A stretch of DNA of 64,000 nucleotides from NCBI RefSeq assembly GCF_002929535.1, contig NZ_PJJO01000055.1, positions 156,988-220,987 of the forward strand, written 5' to 3'. The stretch is from Cryobacterium sp. Y11 (lineage in GTDB: Bacteria > Actinomycetota > Actinomycetes > Actinomycetales > Microbacteriaceae). Shown in pieces: positions 1 through 6,925 of this stretch. The position numbers were made by a program, and so were the translations under genes. A model generated the notes under the pieces. That model had not been told where the DNA came from. It worked only from the letters and a program-made list of their open reading frames with translations, and did no database searches. Numbering within the stretch: the stretch's first letter is position 1; every line of letters begins with the position of its first letter.

Positions 1-48
1 CACCACCCCGACCTCGCATCGACCGGCGCGGAGGCTGCCAGCGCATGA
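1..48 (+). CDS. C-terminal end of an upstream gene, possibly an ArsR/SmtB-type regulator (partial)
   Basis: An open frame runs from base 1 to a TGA at 46-48 and encodes the last 15 residues of a protein (HHPDLASTGAEAASA). The stop overlaps the ATG of the metal ATPase in an ATGA arrangement, so the two are probably translationally coupled. ArsR/SmtB repressors with His-containing tails commonly precede P1B ATPases in Actinobacteria, and the tail fits that. Only the C-terminus is visible, so the family is inference from position. Confidence 0.4.
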   Translation, partial: HHPDLASTGAEAASA

Positions 49-1949
49 CGAACACGTTAGTGGACGCGCCAATTCGCACGGGTGGCCGCGTTCTCGCGAA
101 GCCACCATCAATTTTTCACACCGGCAGCCGCTTACCCGAGGTGCGCTGGGCCGGCCTCGCGCTGCTGCTGTTTCTTATCGCCTGGCCCCTGCAACTCGCT
201 GGCGCGCCCGCGCCCGTGTGGTCGACGATCTATCTCGCGTGCTACCTCGCCGGTGGGTGGGAGCCGGCCTGGGCTGGAATCTCAGCCCTGCGCGCCAAGG
301 AACTCGACGTAGATCTGCTGATGATTGTCGCCGCGATCGCCGCAGCATCCATCGGGCAAGTTTTTGACGGCGCTCTCCTCATCGTCATCTTCGCTACGAG
401 CGGAGCGATCGAAGCCCTCGTTACCCAGAGCACCGCCGACTCGGTCAGCAGCCTGCTCTCCCTGGCACCCGAACAAGCCAGCCGCCTCACCCGATCGGCG
501 ACCGATGACGACCTCGTCATTGTCGACACCGCAGACCTGCGTGTGGGGGACCTCATTCTCGTCCGTCCCGGCGAGCGAATCGGGGGCAACGGCATCGTCG
601 TCGAGGGCATCAGTGAGGTCGACCAGGCCGCCATGACGGGAGAGTCAGTTCCCGTGCGCCGCGAGCCGGGCCACAACGTGCTCTCCGGCACTGTCAACGG
701 CACCGGCGCTCTCACTGTGCAGATCACGAGTCCGGCAAGCGAGTCGGTCATTGCCCGGATGGTCTCCCTCGTTGCCGAAGCATCCGAGACGAAGTCGGTC
801 CGTGCCCTTTTCGTGGAGAAGGTCGAGCAGCGTTACTCGCTCGGCGTGGTTATCGCGACCCTGTTCGTTTTCGCCGTGCCAGTGCTGTTCGGCGAGGACT
901 TTCGCGACGCACTCCTGCGCGCGATTACTTTCATGATCGTGGCGTCCCCGTGCGCGGTCGTCCTGTCAACGATGCCGCCGCTCCTGGCTGCGATCGCCAA
1001 CGCTGCTCGCCACGGCATCCTCGTCAAGTCCGCCACCGTGATGGAGGCGATGGGGCGTACTCAGCTGGTTACCTTTGACAAGACCGGCACCCTCACCGAA
1101 GGTGCTCCTATTCTTGTCGAGGTCACCCCCGCCGCTGGGCAGAGCGCACAGGCGGTCTTACAACTCGCCACTGCGGTCGAGTACCACAGCGAGCACCCCC
1201 TCGGTCGCGCCGTCGTGCGCGCTGCCGAAACAACGGTGACACCGGCGAGTGATTTTCGGGCCATTCCCGGCCACGGCGTCCACGGCATTGTCGACGGACA
1301 CGTCGTGCGTGTCGTGCAAGCGCGTAGCGAGCGCGCCGACACGATCGGAACGGTCGTCGAAGTACTCGTCGCCGGCCAACTCGCCGGAACCCTGACGCTG
1401 GAGGACGCGCTCCACCCGGATGCCGCAACAGCAGTTGCACGCACCGCGGCAATCACGCAACACCCGGTTCACCTACTCACCGGCGATAACCAGCGCACCG
1501 CGGCCGATATCGCGGCACGCACTGGCATTACCGAAGTGCGCTCCCGACTGCTCCCCGAAGACAAGGCCGCCATTGTCCAACGGCTTGAGGCCGACGGTAT
1601 CCCGGTGCTGATCGTCGGTGACGGCGTCAACGATGCCCCCGCCCTCGCGTCAGCCAGCATCGGCATCGCGATGGGACGCCACGGCTCTGACCTCGCACTG
1701 GAAACCGCCGACGCCGTCATCATTCGTGACGAACTCGCCGCGATCCCGAGCGTCATTGAACTCTCGCGGAAGGCGCACCGGTTTGTCGTGGCCAACCTCG
1801 TCATCGCTGGAACTTTTATAGTCGTACTCGTCACCTGGGACCTGATCTCGACCCTGCCCCTCCCCGTCGCGGTGGCCGGCCACGAAGGTTCCGCCGTGAT
1901 CGTGGCCCTCAACGGTCTGCGACTACTGCACACCAAGGCCTGGCGCTAA
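45..1949 (+). CDS. P1B-4-type heavy-metal-translocating P-type ATPase
   Basis: This is a membrane ATPase that exports a transition metal ion, with ATP hydrolysed through an aspartyl phosphate. Visible signatures are TGES near residue 198 (actuator domain), SPC near 301 in the membrane metal site, DKTGT with the phosphorylated Asp near 345, SEHPLG in the nucleotide domain, GDGVNDAP near 525, and HEGS near 613 in the last membrane segment. SPC together with HEG[G/S] and the absence of an N-terminal heavy-metal-associated domain are the hallmarks of subgroup P1B-4 (Co/Zn/Fe/Cd exporters such as CoaT or CtpD). The length of 634 residues is normal for that group. It overlaps an upstream gene by ATGA and is followed by a transporter gene 80 bp downstream. 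The metal cannot be decided from sequence. Confidence 0.95.
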   Translation: MTNTLVDAPIRTGGRVLAKPPSIFHTGSRLPEVRWAGLALLLFLIAWPLQLAGAPAPVWSTIYLACYLAGGWEPAWAGISALRAKELDVDLLMIVAAIAAASIGQVFDGALLIVIFATSGAIEALVTQSTADSVSSLLSLAPEQASRLTRSATDDDLVIVDTADLRVGDLILVRPGERIGGNGIVVEGISEVDQAAMTGESVPVRREPGHNVLSGTVNGTGALTVQITSPASESVIARMVSLVAEASETKSVRALFVEKVEQRYSLGVVIATLFVFAVPVLFGEDFRDALLRAITFMIVASPCAVVLSTMPPLLAAIANAARHGILVKSATVMEAMGRTQLVTFDKTGTLTEGAPILVEVTPAAGQSAQAVLQLATAVEYHSEHPLGRAVVRAAETTVTPASDFRAIPGHGVHGIVDGHVVRVVQARSERADTIGTVVEVLVAGQLAGTLTLEDALHPDAATAVARTAAITQHPVHLLTGDNQRTAADIAARTGITEVRSRLLPEDKAAIVQRLEADGIPVLIVGDGVNDAPALASASIGIAMGRHGSDLALETADAVIIRDELAAIPSVIELSRKAHRFVVANLVIAGTFIVVLVTWDLISTLPLPVAVAGHEGSAVIVALNGLRLLHTKAWR

Positions 1950-2030
1950 GCCCCAACTTCCCTCACCGTGAGGAGACCGCGATCCCGCCACCACGCGGGC
2001 AGGTCACCACTGCCCCAAAGGAGATCCCTC

Positions 2031-2921
2031 ATGCTTGAGGTCCTGCGCAACCGAACCTATCGCCGACTGTTCGGCGCGCAGATTGTGGCGCTGATCGGCA
2101 CCGGACTGCTCACCGTGGCCCTGGGCCTGCTCGCGTTCGATTTGGCCGGCGGCGACGCCGGCATCGTGCTCGGCATCGCACTGACCATCAAGATGCTCGC
2201 CTATGTCGGAATCGCCCCGGTCATCTCCGCGCTCACCGCCCATGTACCGCGAAAAACCCTCCTTGTTTCAGCGGATGTGCTCCGCGCGATCGTCGCACTC
2301 TCCCTGCCGTTCGTCACCGAGGCCTGGCAGATTTACGTACTCATCTTTGTGCTCCAGGCCGCCTCGACCGGCATGGTCATCGTGAACACCGTCGTACTGG
2401 TGCAAAGCCATTTCGGCCGCGCCCAGTCCGACTTTGCGATCGCCCTGGCCTGTTACGGATTCGGGTCGATGCTCGTCGCGCTCGCACTACCGCGGCTGCT
2501 CGACCGCTTCGCCGACCGACGCGTCATGCTGCTCGGCTGCACTGTGCTGCCCATTGGGCTCATCGCCCTAGCCCTCGTTATTCTCGCTCCGGCGACCGCC
2601 TCGACCTGGTCGAGTCTGCTGGTGATCTGGTTTATCCGTGGCGCCGCCACCGCGCTGATTCTCACCCCGTCGGCCCGCTTGCTGCGCCGTTCTTCCGACG
2701 CGTCCACTCGGCCTCCGGTCTTTGCCGCGCAGTTCTCGCTATCCCACGCCTGCTTCATCGTGACCTATCCCCTGGCCGGAGTGCTCAGCGCCCTACTCGG
2801 CCTCGCCCCGACAGCCCTCGTGCTGGCCGCGATTGGAATTGCAGCCGCAGTTAGTGCCGCCCGCGTTTGGACTCCGTCAGCACCCACTCGTGACACCGAA
2901 TCGCCCGCGAGAGAGACCTGA
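2031..2921 (+). CDS. MFS transporter, apparently shortened by an internal in-frame deletion
   Basis: This is a major facilitator superfamily membrane protein of the NreB-like type often found behind P1B-4 ATPases. The start at 2031 is chosen because AAAGGAG lies 7 bases upstream; the longer frame from 1968 has no ribosome site. The N-terminal half (MLEVLRNRTYRRLFGAQIVA onward) and a C-terminal half (MVIVNTVVLVQ onward) both look like the family. However, the protein has only 296 residues against roughly 410 usual for the family. The join lies near VLQAASTGMVIVNT (about 2350-2385). As I recall the family, about 120 residues (several helices plus a segment like TFQ...LPDE...RALSLSRLAYD) are missing there. 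The frame is open, but transport function is doubtful. Confidence 0.8.
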   Translation: MLEVLRNRTYRRLFGAQIVALIGTGLLTVALGLLAFDLAGGDAGIVLGIALTIKMLAYVGIAPVISALTAHVPRKTLLVSADVLRAIVALSLPFVTEAWQIYVLIFVLQAASTGMVIVNTVVLVQSHFGRAQSDFAIALACYGFGSMLVALALPRLLDRFADRRVMLLGCTVLPIGLIALALVILAPATASTWSSLLVIWFIRGAATALILTPSARLLRRSSDASTRPPVFAAQFSLSHACFIVTYPLAGVLSALLGLAPTALVLAAIGIAAAVSAARVWTPSAPTRDTESPARET

Positions 2922-2959
2922 GCAGGTCTGGTCCGTGGGCATTCGGGGCACCGTTCGAC

Positions 2960-3030
2960 CGTCGCCGATTTTGCCGTCCATTCCGAGGCCACTGGGCATG
3001 CCACGCACACCGGTTCGTGATGACGTGCAT
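2960..3030 (+). pseudogene. Remnant of a DUF6153-like small membrane protein gene
   Basis: In one plus-strand frame the bases encode DFAVHSEATGHATHTGS and then stop at 3018-3020. The stretch F-A-V-H-S-E-A-T-G-H nearly repeats F-A-I-H-S-E-A-T-G-H of the intact gene at 8990-9427. After a one-base shift the similarity seems to continue for a few residues (VMT) before the sequence runs into the multicopper oxidase frame. There is no start codon, ribosome site or remaining body, so this is a scrap of a related gene left at a recombination junction. Confidence 0.55.
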
Positions 3031-4027
3031 GCTGCTGCTCATCATTGAGGACCCGCGCGAGCCTTTGTTGTACGACCAGGAATGGGTGATCATGCTCGAC
3101 GACTGGCTCGACGGCATCACCGGCACGCCCGAAGAGGCTCTGGACGAACTATCCATGGGCATGGACATGTCCGGAATGGATATGCCCATGACGCACATGC
3201 TTATGGGCGCTACCAGCACCTACCTCGGCGGTGACGCCGGGGATGTGGGCATGCCCGCTCACCTATTGAACGGGCGGGCCGAGCAGGATGCTGAGGTATT
3301 TCAGAGCCGGCCGGGCAACCGTATTCGTTTGCGGATCATCAATGCGGCCGGAGACACCGCTTACCGGGTCGGGGTGCCGGGGCAGAAGATAACGCTGACG
3401 CACACGGACGGGTTTCCGGTTCAACACGAAGATGTCGACGCGGTTGTGCTCGGCATAAGCGAACGCATCGATGCGATCCCCACCGTTCAGGACGGATACA
3501 CGCCCCTTCTGGCCCTTCCAGAAGGGAAGGACGGCCGCGCCTACGGCCTGATCAGCACCGGCAGCGGCACGGCCCCGGACGCCGCCACACTTCTGTCAAT
3601 CCTGGATGGCACAGCCACCGACGGAGGCCGCCTGACAGCAGACGAATCCGTGCTCCTCGCCGCCAAGACGCCCGACCGCATCCACACCATGCGTCTAACG
3701 GGCAGCATGGGAAAGTATGACTGGAGCATCAATGGGCGACGCTTCGACATGACGAAGCCGTTTGCGGGCGCCTTTGACATCAGTCTGGATGAACGCGTTC
3801 AGGTCAAGATGGTCAATGACACCAGCATGTGGCACCCCATGCACCTGCACGGACACAGCTTTCAACTGGCCAACAACGGCGCGCGCAAGGACACCGTCAT
3901 TGTTCGCCCGAAAGAAACCGTTACGTTCGAATTCGACGCCGACAATCCGGGACAGTGGATTACCCACTGCCACAACGCGTACCACGCCGCACAAAGCATG
4001 ATCGGTTTGTTCTCCTATGTAAGGTAG
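3017..4027 (+). pseudogene. Multicopper oxidase lacking its N-terminal cupredoxin domain
   Basis: The 336-residue frame is the middle and C-terminal part of a copper oxidase. Visible are IIEDPREPLLYDQEW near residue 9, a Met-rich stretch MGMDMSGMDMPMTHM, WHPMHLHGH near 273 and HCHNAYHAAQSM near 318. The last two motifs hold type 1 and trinuclear copper ligands. Family members have about 150 further N-terminal residues with the first two H-x-H motifs; these are absent, so the trinuclear centre cannot be complete. Homologues read ...GLYGPLIIEDP..., and the match begins exactly after a DUF6153-like scrap, marking a junction near 3030. The GTG at 3017 or ATG at 3020 has no convincing ribosome site. 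It is probably a non-functional remnant. Confidence 0.75.
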
Positions 4028-4078
4028 TGCGCGGCATTGATCACCCGGTCAGATATCCCAACCAAAAGGTGCGCGGTG

Positions 4079-4300
4079 CCGCGAACGGGGCGGGTGTCAT
4101 CAAGTCGGGGCAACCGCCGGGTGGTGTGCGTCAACCACGGCGAAGAAGATCGCTTTGGACCGGTTTACAGCTTGTTTGCGGCAGTTGAGGCCTCTGGGAT
4201 GAGGCAGCGCAGTGAGTTGATCCGGTGTGAGATCCGTGTCGACGCGCGGATTGCGGACCGGCTCGACCTGCCCCGAGACGCCCCGTTGGTCAATAGTTAG
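4079..4300 (+). pseudogene. Fragment of a GntR-family regulator (start of UTRA domain)
   Basis: One plus frame reads DRFGPVYSLFAAVEAS, then GMRQRSELIRCEIRVDARIA, then DRLDLPRDAPLVNS and a stop. This resembles the linker and beginning of the UTRA effector domain of GntR/HutC regulators (F-x-A-V-E-A-x-G, R-S-E-V, A-D-x-L-x-L-P-x-x-x-P-L-V). The DNA-binding domain is missing except perhaps a trace just before, and the effector domain breaks off after about 40 residues. It lies between the broken oxidase and an opposing gene set. It is not expected to be functional. Confidence 0.55.
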
Positions 4301-4326
4301 TCAAGCTGAAGGTGGACAGAGGAAAC

Positions 4327-4701
4327 TTATTTGTCGACGACGATGGCCAGTCCGGTGGCGGCGGACGCGTCCGTGATGCCACCCGCATCGGTCAGCGTGG
4401 TGAATCCGAGGTCGGCCATGCGGGTGACGGCTGCAGCCGACCGGTTTCCGGTGGCGCAGTAGACGATGTAGTCCCCGTCGATCGGCAGCGCCGCGATCAG
4501 TGTGTCGAAGTCCGTGGATTGCACGTCTATATTGATGGCGTCCTGCAGGTGTCCATCGACATACTCTGCTGCGGTGCGCACATCGATGATGACCGTACTG
4601 GAGGAGACCGCGATGGAGGGCGCCGCGGCGGGGCTCGCGCAGGCGACCATGCTGAGCAGTGCCGCCATGGCGATTGTGATGGCGGTGAGTGTTTTCTTCA
4701 T
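4327..4701 (-). CDS. Rhodanese-domain lipoprotein
   Basis: This is a small exported sulfurtransferase-like protein of 124 residues. It begins MKKTLTAITIAMAALLSMVA followed by a lipobox Cys, so it is probably anchored on the outer face of the membrane. The rhodanese domain shows VIIDVRTAAEYVDGHLQDAI and the active-site loop YCATGNRS with the catalytic Cys near residue 85. The start at 4701 is chosen because it precedes the signal peptide and overlaps the stop of the preceding membrane gene (ATGA at 4698-4701). It forms the third gene of a minus-strand set behind a copper-type operator. Handling of persulfide or thiols under copper stress is a reasonable guess; the substrate is unknown. Confidence 0.85.
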   Translation of the reverse strand: MKKTLTAITIAMAALLSMVACASPAAAPSIAVSSSTVIIDVRTAAEYVDGHLQDAINIDVQSTDFDTLIAALPIDGDYIVYCATGNRSAAAVTRMADLGFTTLTDAGGITDASAATGLAIVVDK

Positions 4702-5231
4702 GGCTGGGTGTCCTGACGGGTGCGTGACGCGGGTGGCAGTGTGATCGGCTCGGGGGCGACCTTCCGGGAGCGTGGGAACAAGGGCGTGCAAGTGGTGCAG
4801 ACCTCGCCCTCAGTGGACTGTGACGATTCGCTGCGGGTGGAGGCTCGGCGTTCGCTGGCCAGTCGTTCACGCAGGGCCCAAATCACCAGGGTGAGGGCGG
4901 CGGCGGCCAGGATCGGGCGAGCAGCAACGCTCACGACCGGGTCGAGGGAGCGGGCTTCGGTGGTCAGATAGAGTGCGATCAGACCCAGAACTGGCCACCG
5001 TGTGTCACAGAGAGTTGCGCCAGCGCCGATGGGGGTGCCGATATAACTGGCGACGATCAAGCCGATCACGCTCGCTCCGAGCGCGGTGGCCGCGACCGTC
5101 CACCACAGCGCATTGCCTGCGCCGCCTACCAGAGGTGCGTAGCCGGTGGCAAGAGCAGTGAACGCGGCTGCGGCAACGAAGGCCACAATCATCCAGCGTC
5201 GCGCGGGCCAGACTCGGAGGTCAGTGAACAC
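4698..5231 (-). CDS. Integral membrane protein, paralogue of the preceding gene
   Basis: A membrane protein of about 177 residues with four predicted helices and a hydrophilic tail rich in Ser, Arg and Pro that contains CTTC. The GTG at 5231 is chosen because GGTGGAGG lies about 9 bases upstream and the resulting N-terminus (VFTDLRVWPARRW) aligns with VLTELLGDLRRWPSRRW in the gene before it. The two are diverged tandem copies and overlap by 11 bp. A longer start at 5255 would overlap more. This copy lacks the CPVC motif of its partner in the membrane region but has T-L-C-D. The function is unknown. Confidence 0.7.
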   Translation of the reverse strand: MFTDLRVWPARRWMIVAFVAAAAFTALATGYAPLVGGAGNALWWTVAATALGASVIGLIVASYIGTPIGAGATLCDTRWPVLGLIALYLTTEARSLDPVVSVAARPILAAAALTLVIWALRERLASERRASTRSESSQSTEGEVCTTCTPLFPRSRKVAPEPITLPPASRTRQDTQP

Positions 5232-5787
5232 GATCCAAAGCCTCCACCTCAGCATCGGCCCGAGCGGGGAGCTGGCAAGAATTTTCTCGAGTCATGCGCG
5301 CATAGAAAGCCCAGCCCAGCAAGACGATCGACGCGGCGGCCAGATACGGCTGGATCGGCTCGAAAAATTGCATCGCTCCGGTTGTTCCGAGGGCGAGGAG
5401 AACCAATTTGTTACACACGGGGCACCCCACCGCGAAGAACGTCACCAGCCAGCCAGCCATGCCCACCCGTCCAGCCGCCCTACTAGGCGGGGCGCCTTCC
5501 GGGTGAGCCACATAGGTGGCGGTGACCAGACCCGTTAAGACCGCGCTGAGGATGAGCACCGGCCACGACCAGTCGGTCGGCGGAATCTCTCGCGAAAAAA
5601 GTGGCGTGTCGATCAGATCGGTCGGTACCGCGATGAAGACTATCGTGAACACTGCCGTCGCTAGGGCAACCCACCACCGACGAGAGGGCCAGCGACGCAG
5701 GTCCCCAAGAAGTTCCGTCAGCACGAGGCCCCGTGTCACACGCCGTGATGATCTGCCGCTGGCCGCATCGGTTCGTTGGTTATGCAT
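5221..5787 (-). CDS. Integral membrane protein with a membrane-embedded CPVC motif
   Basis: A 188-residue protein with about four hydrophobic segments. The motif GCPVCNKLVLLALG places a C-x-x-C pair at the start of a helix, which suggests metal binding or thiol redox exchange in the membrane. The ATG at 5787 follows AGGAGACGAGG. It is the first gene of the set 5221-5787, 4698-5231, 4327-4701, whose members overlap. Sixty bases upstream lies a CsoR-like operator (5848-5863). I recognise no named family. Copper handling is inferred from the operator and the neighbouring copper oxidase operon. Confidence 0.75.
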   Translation of the reverse strand: MHNQRTDAASGRSSRRVTRGLVLTELLGDLRRWPSRRWWVALATAVFTIVFIAVPTDLIDTPLFSREIPPTDWSWPVLILSAVLTGLVTATYVAHPEGAPPSRAAGRVGMAGWLVTFFAVGCPVCNKLVLLALGTTGAMQFFEPIQPYLAAASIVLLGWAFYARMTRENSCQLPARADAEVEALDRVH

Positions 5788-5847
5788 TCGGTGTGTCCTC
5801 GTCTCCTGTTTCAGCATGCAGTGTTTGTTGCCGTACCGCGTCCCTTG

Positions 5848-5863
5848 ATACCCTAAGGGGTAT
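5848..5863. promoter_or_regulatory. CsoR-type copper operator (copy 1)
   Basis: ATACCCTAAGGGGTAT consists of perfect arms ATACCC and GGGTAT around 4 bases. It matches the form of CsoR sites known from Bacillus and Streptomyces copper genes. It lies about 60 bp before the start at 5787 of the minus-strand set. Confidence 0.7.
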
Positions 5864-6034
5864 CTCGCCGGGTTTCCTGAACGCAGCCAGTCTCGAAGAG
5901 CTCACTACCGGCGTCGAGAATCTCAACAGGGACGACGTGCGCGCCAGTATCGCCGCCCGCTGAACTGCGCGCCCCCGCGAAATAGCTTCGCAGTAGAACC
6001 ACAGGCTCCGCACGCTGTCATCACTTCGCGAACA

Positions 6035-6050
6035 ATACTCCCTGGGGTAT
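6035..6050. promoter_or_regulatory. CsoR-type copper operator (copy 2)
   Basis: ATACTCCCTGGGGTAT differs from a perfect ATACCC-N4-GGGTAT by one base in the left arm. It lies about 40 bp upstream of the small Cys-rich gene at 6091, in a position to cover its promoter. Confidence 0.65.
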
Positions 6051-6090
6051 AATTGAATGATTAGTTCACCGTTACGAATGGAGATCCTTT

Positions 6091-6255
6091 ATGTGTCGTG
6101 CCGTAACGTGCAAAGTATGCCAAAAAACAACGTGGGCGGGCTGCGGTCAGCACATTGATCAGGTAATGCGAGGCGTGCCACGCAACCAACAATGCGTCGG
6201 GCACGTCAAAGAAAAATCGACCGGATCATTCTGGTCCCGGCTACTCGGACGCTAA
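6091..6255 (+). CDS. Small Cys-rich protein (54 residues), probable metal- or zinc-ribbon-type
   Basis: The protein begins MCRAVTCKVCQKTTWAGCGQ and continues HIDQVMRGVP before another C-x-x-H pair (CVGH). Cys residues at 2, 7, 10, 18 and 35 with His at 21 and 38 suggest a small metal-binding fold. GGAGATCC upstream gives a good ribosome site. As I recall it, short proteins starting MCRAVxCxxCxKTTWxGCGxH are widespread and uncharacterised. Here the gene stands alone behind a CsoR-like operator, so copper-induced expression is likely. It is well supported as a gene by its motif and signals; its function is unknown. Confidence 0.78.
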   Translation: MCRAVTCKVCQKTTWAGCGQHIDQVMRGVPRNQQCVGHVKEKSTGSFWSRLLGR

Positions 6256-6456
6256 CGCCGGCACCCGCTCCGTTTCGTGTTGAAGCCTGCCAGCGCCGGG
6301 CAGGGCGCCAACCGGACCACCTGCGCGACTAAGTGCCTGACGATTGGCCGGGGTGAGGTCATCCTCGTGCGGGGGCCCGGCATGGGCGCAGCCCGCGTGT
6401 CAGAAAAGAGTGCCAGTTGGCGTTGCGGCGCACGGACTTCGCGAACCTGCTGCGTG

Positions 6457-6879
6457 CTACGCGCTGCTGTTTTCTCCGTGCAGCGCGGCTAACGCAGCGA
6501 GAAGACGTTCATCGGCTTGATCAGCAACGTTCTGTATCCCCGGGGAATTACTTAACTGGACCATGGTTTGTGGGTTGATAGCTTGAACCGTGGTGGTGCT
6601 CGCTGACGGGCTGCGGCGAATGACGACGTTGCACGGAAGCAGCAATCCCATGTCGGGCTCTGCTATCAGTGCCTGCTCGGCGAGGGCCGGGTTGCAGGCA
6701 CCCAGGATCAGGTAGTCGCCCAGATTGTGTGCGCTTTCCACGCCGAGTTTCTTTTCAAAGGTCGCGTGGACGTCGATTTCGGAAAGAACGCCAAATCCCT
6801 GGTTGGCCAGTTCTTCCCGCACTCTGGAGACGGCTTCTTCGTAAGGCAGCGAGACGGTGACGGTGTGTGCGTAGTTCAT
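6457..6879 (-). CDS. DUF302 domain protein
   Basis: A 140-residue cytoplasmic protein. It shows the DUF302 pattern: an N-terminal strand (YAHTVTVSLPYEEAVSRVRE), then GFGVLSEIDV, LGACNPALAEQALIAEPDMG and LLPCNVVIR. The single-domain length is usual. The ATG at 6879 has AGGAG seven bases upstream, so the longer frame to 6942 is not used. It is the last gene of the SHOCT-oxidase-DUF302 set. DUF302 proteins commonly travel with copper resistance and redox genes, but their reaction is not known. Confidence 0.88.
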   Translation of the reverse strand: MNYAHTVTVSLPYEEAVSRVREELANQGFGVLSEIDVHATFEKKLGVESAHNLGDYLILGACNPALAEQALIAEPDMGLLLPCNVVIRRSPSASTTTVQAINPQTMVQLSNSPGIQNVADQADERLLAALAALHGENSSA

Positions 6880-6925
6880 TGGTTTCTCCTGATCCATTTT
6901 CTTGAATTGATCATGGCGGCTGGCG

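Larger units (their letters stand above)
5788..6090. promoter_or_regulatory. Divergent control region of the copper module
   Basis: These 303 bases lie between the minus-strand membrane-protein set and the plus-strand Cys-rich gene. They hold two CsoR-like operators (5848-5863 and 6035-6050), one beside each start. An open stretch from about 5864 to 5962 reads FLNAASLEELTTGVENLNRD in one plus frame, but it has no start codon or recognised family, so I do not call it a gene. Confidence 0.6.

Noticed and set aside
5733..5963. Frame ending LEELTTGVENLNRDDVRASI
   Set aside because: It begins inside the opposing membrane-protein gene, and only the last third looks protein-like. It may be a gene relic, but no family can be named.
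6277..6492. Open frame of 71 residues after the Cys-rich gene
   Set aside because: It has no ribosome site, runs into the end of the opposing DUF302 gene and shows no family features. The 201-bp gap 6256-6456 appears empty.
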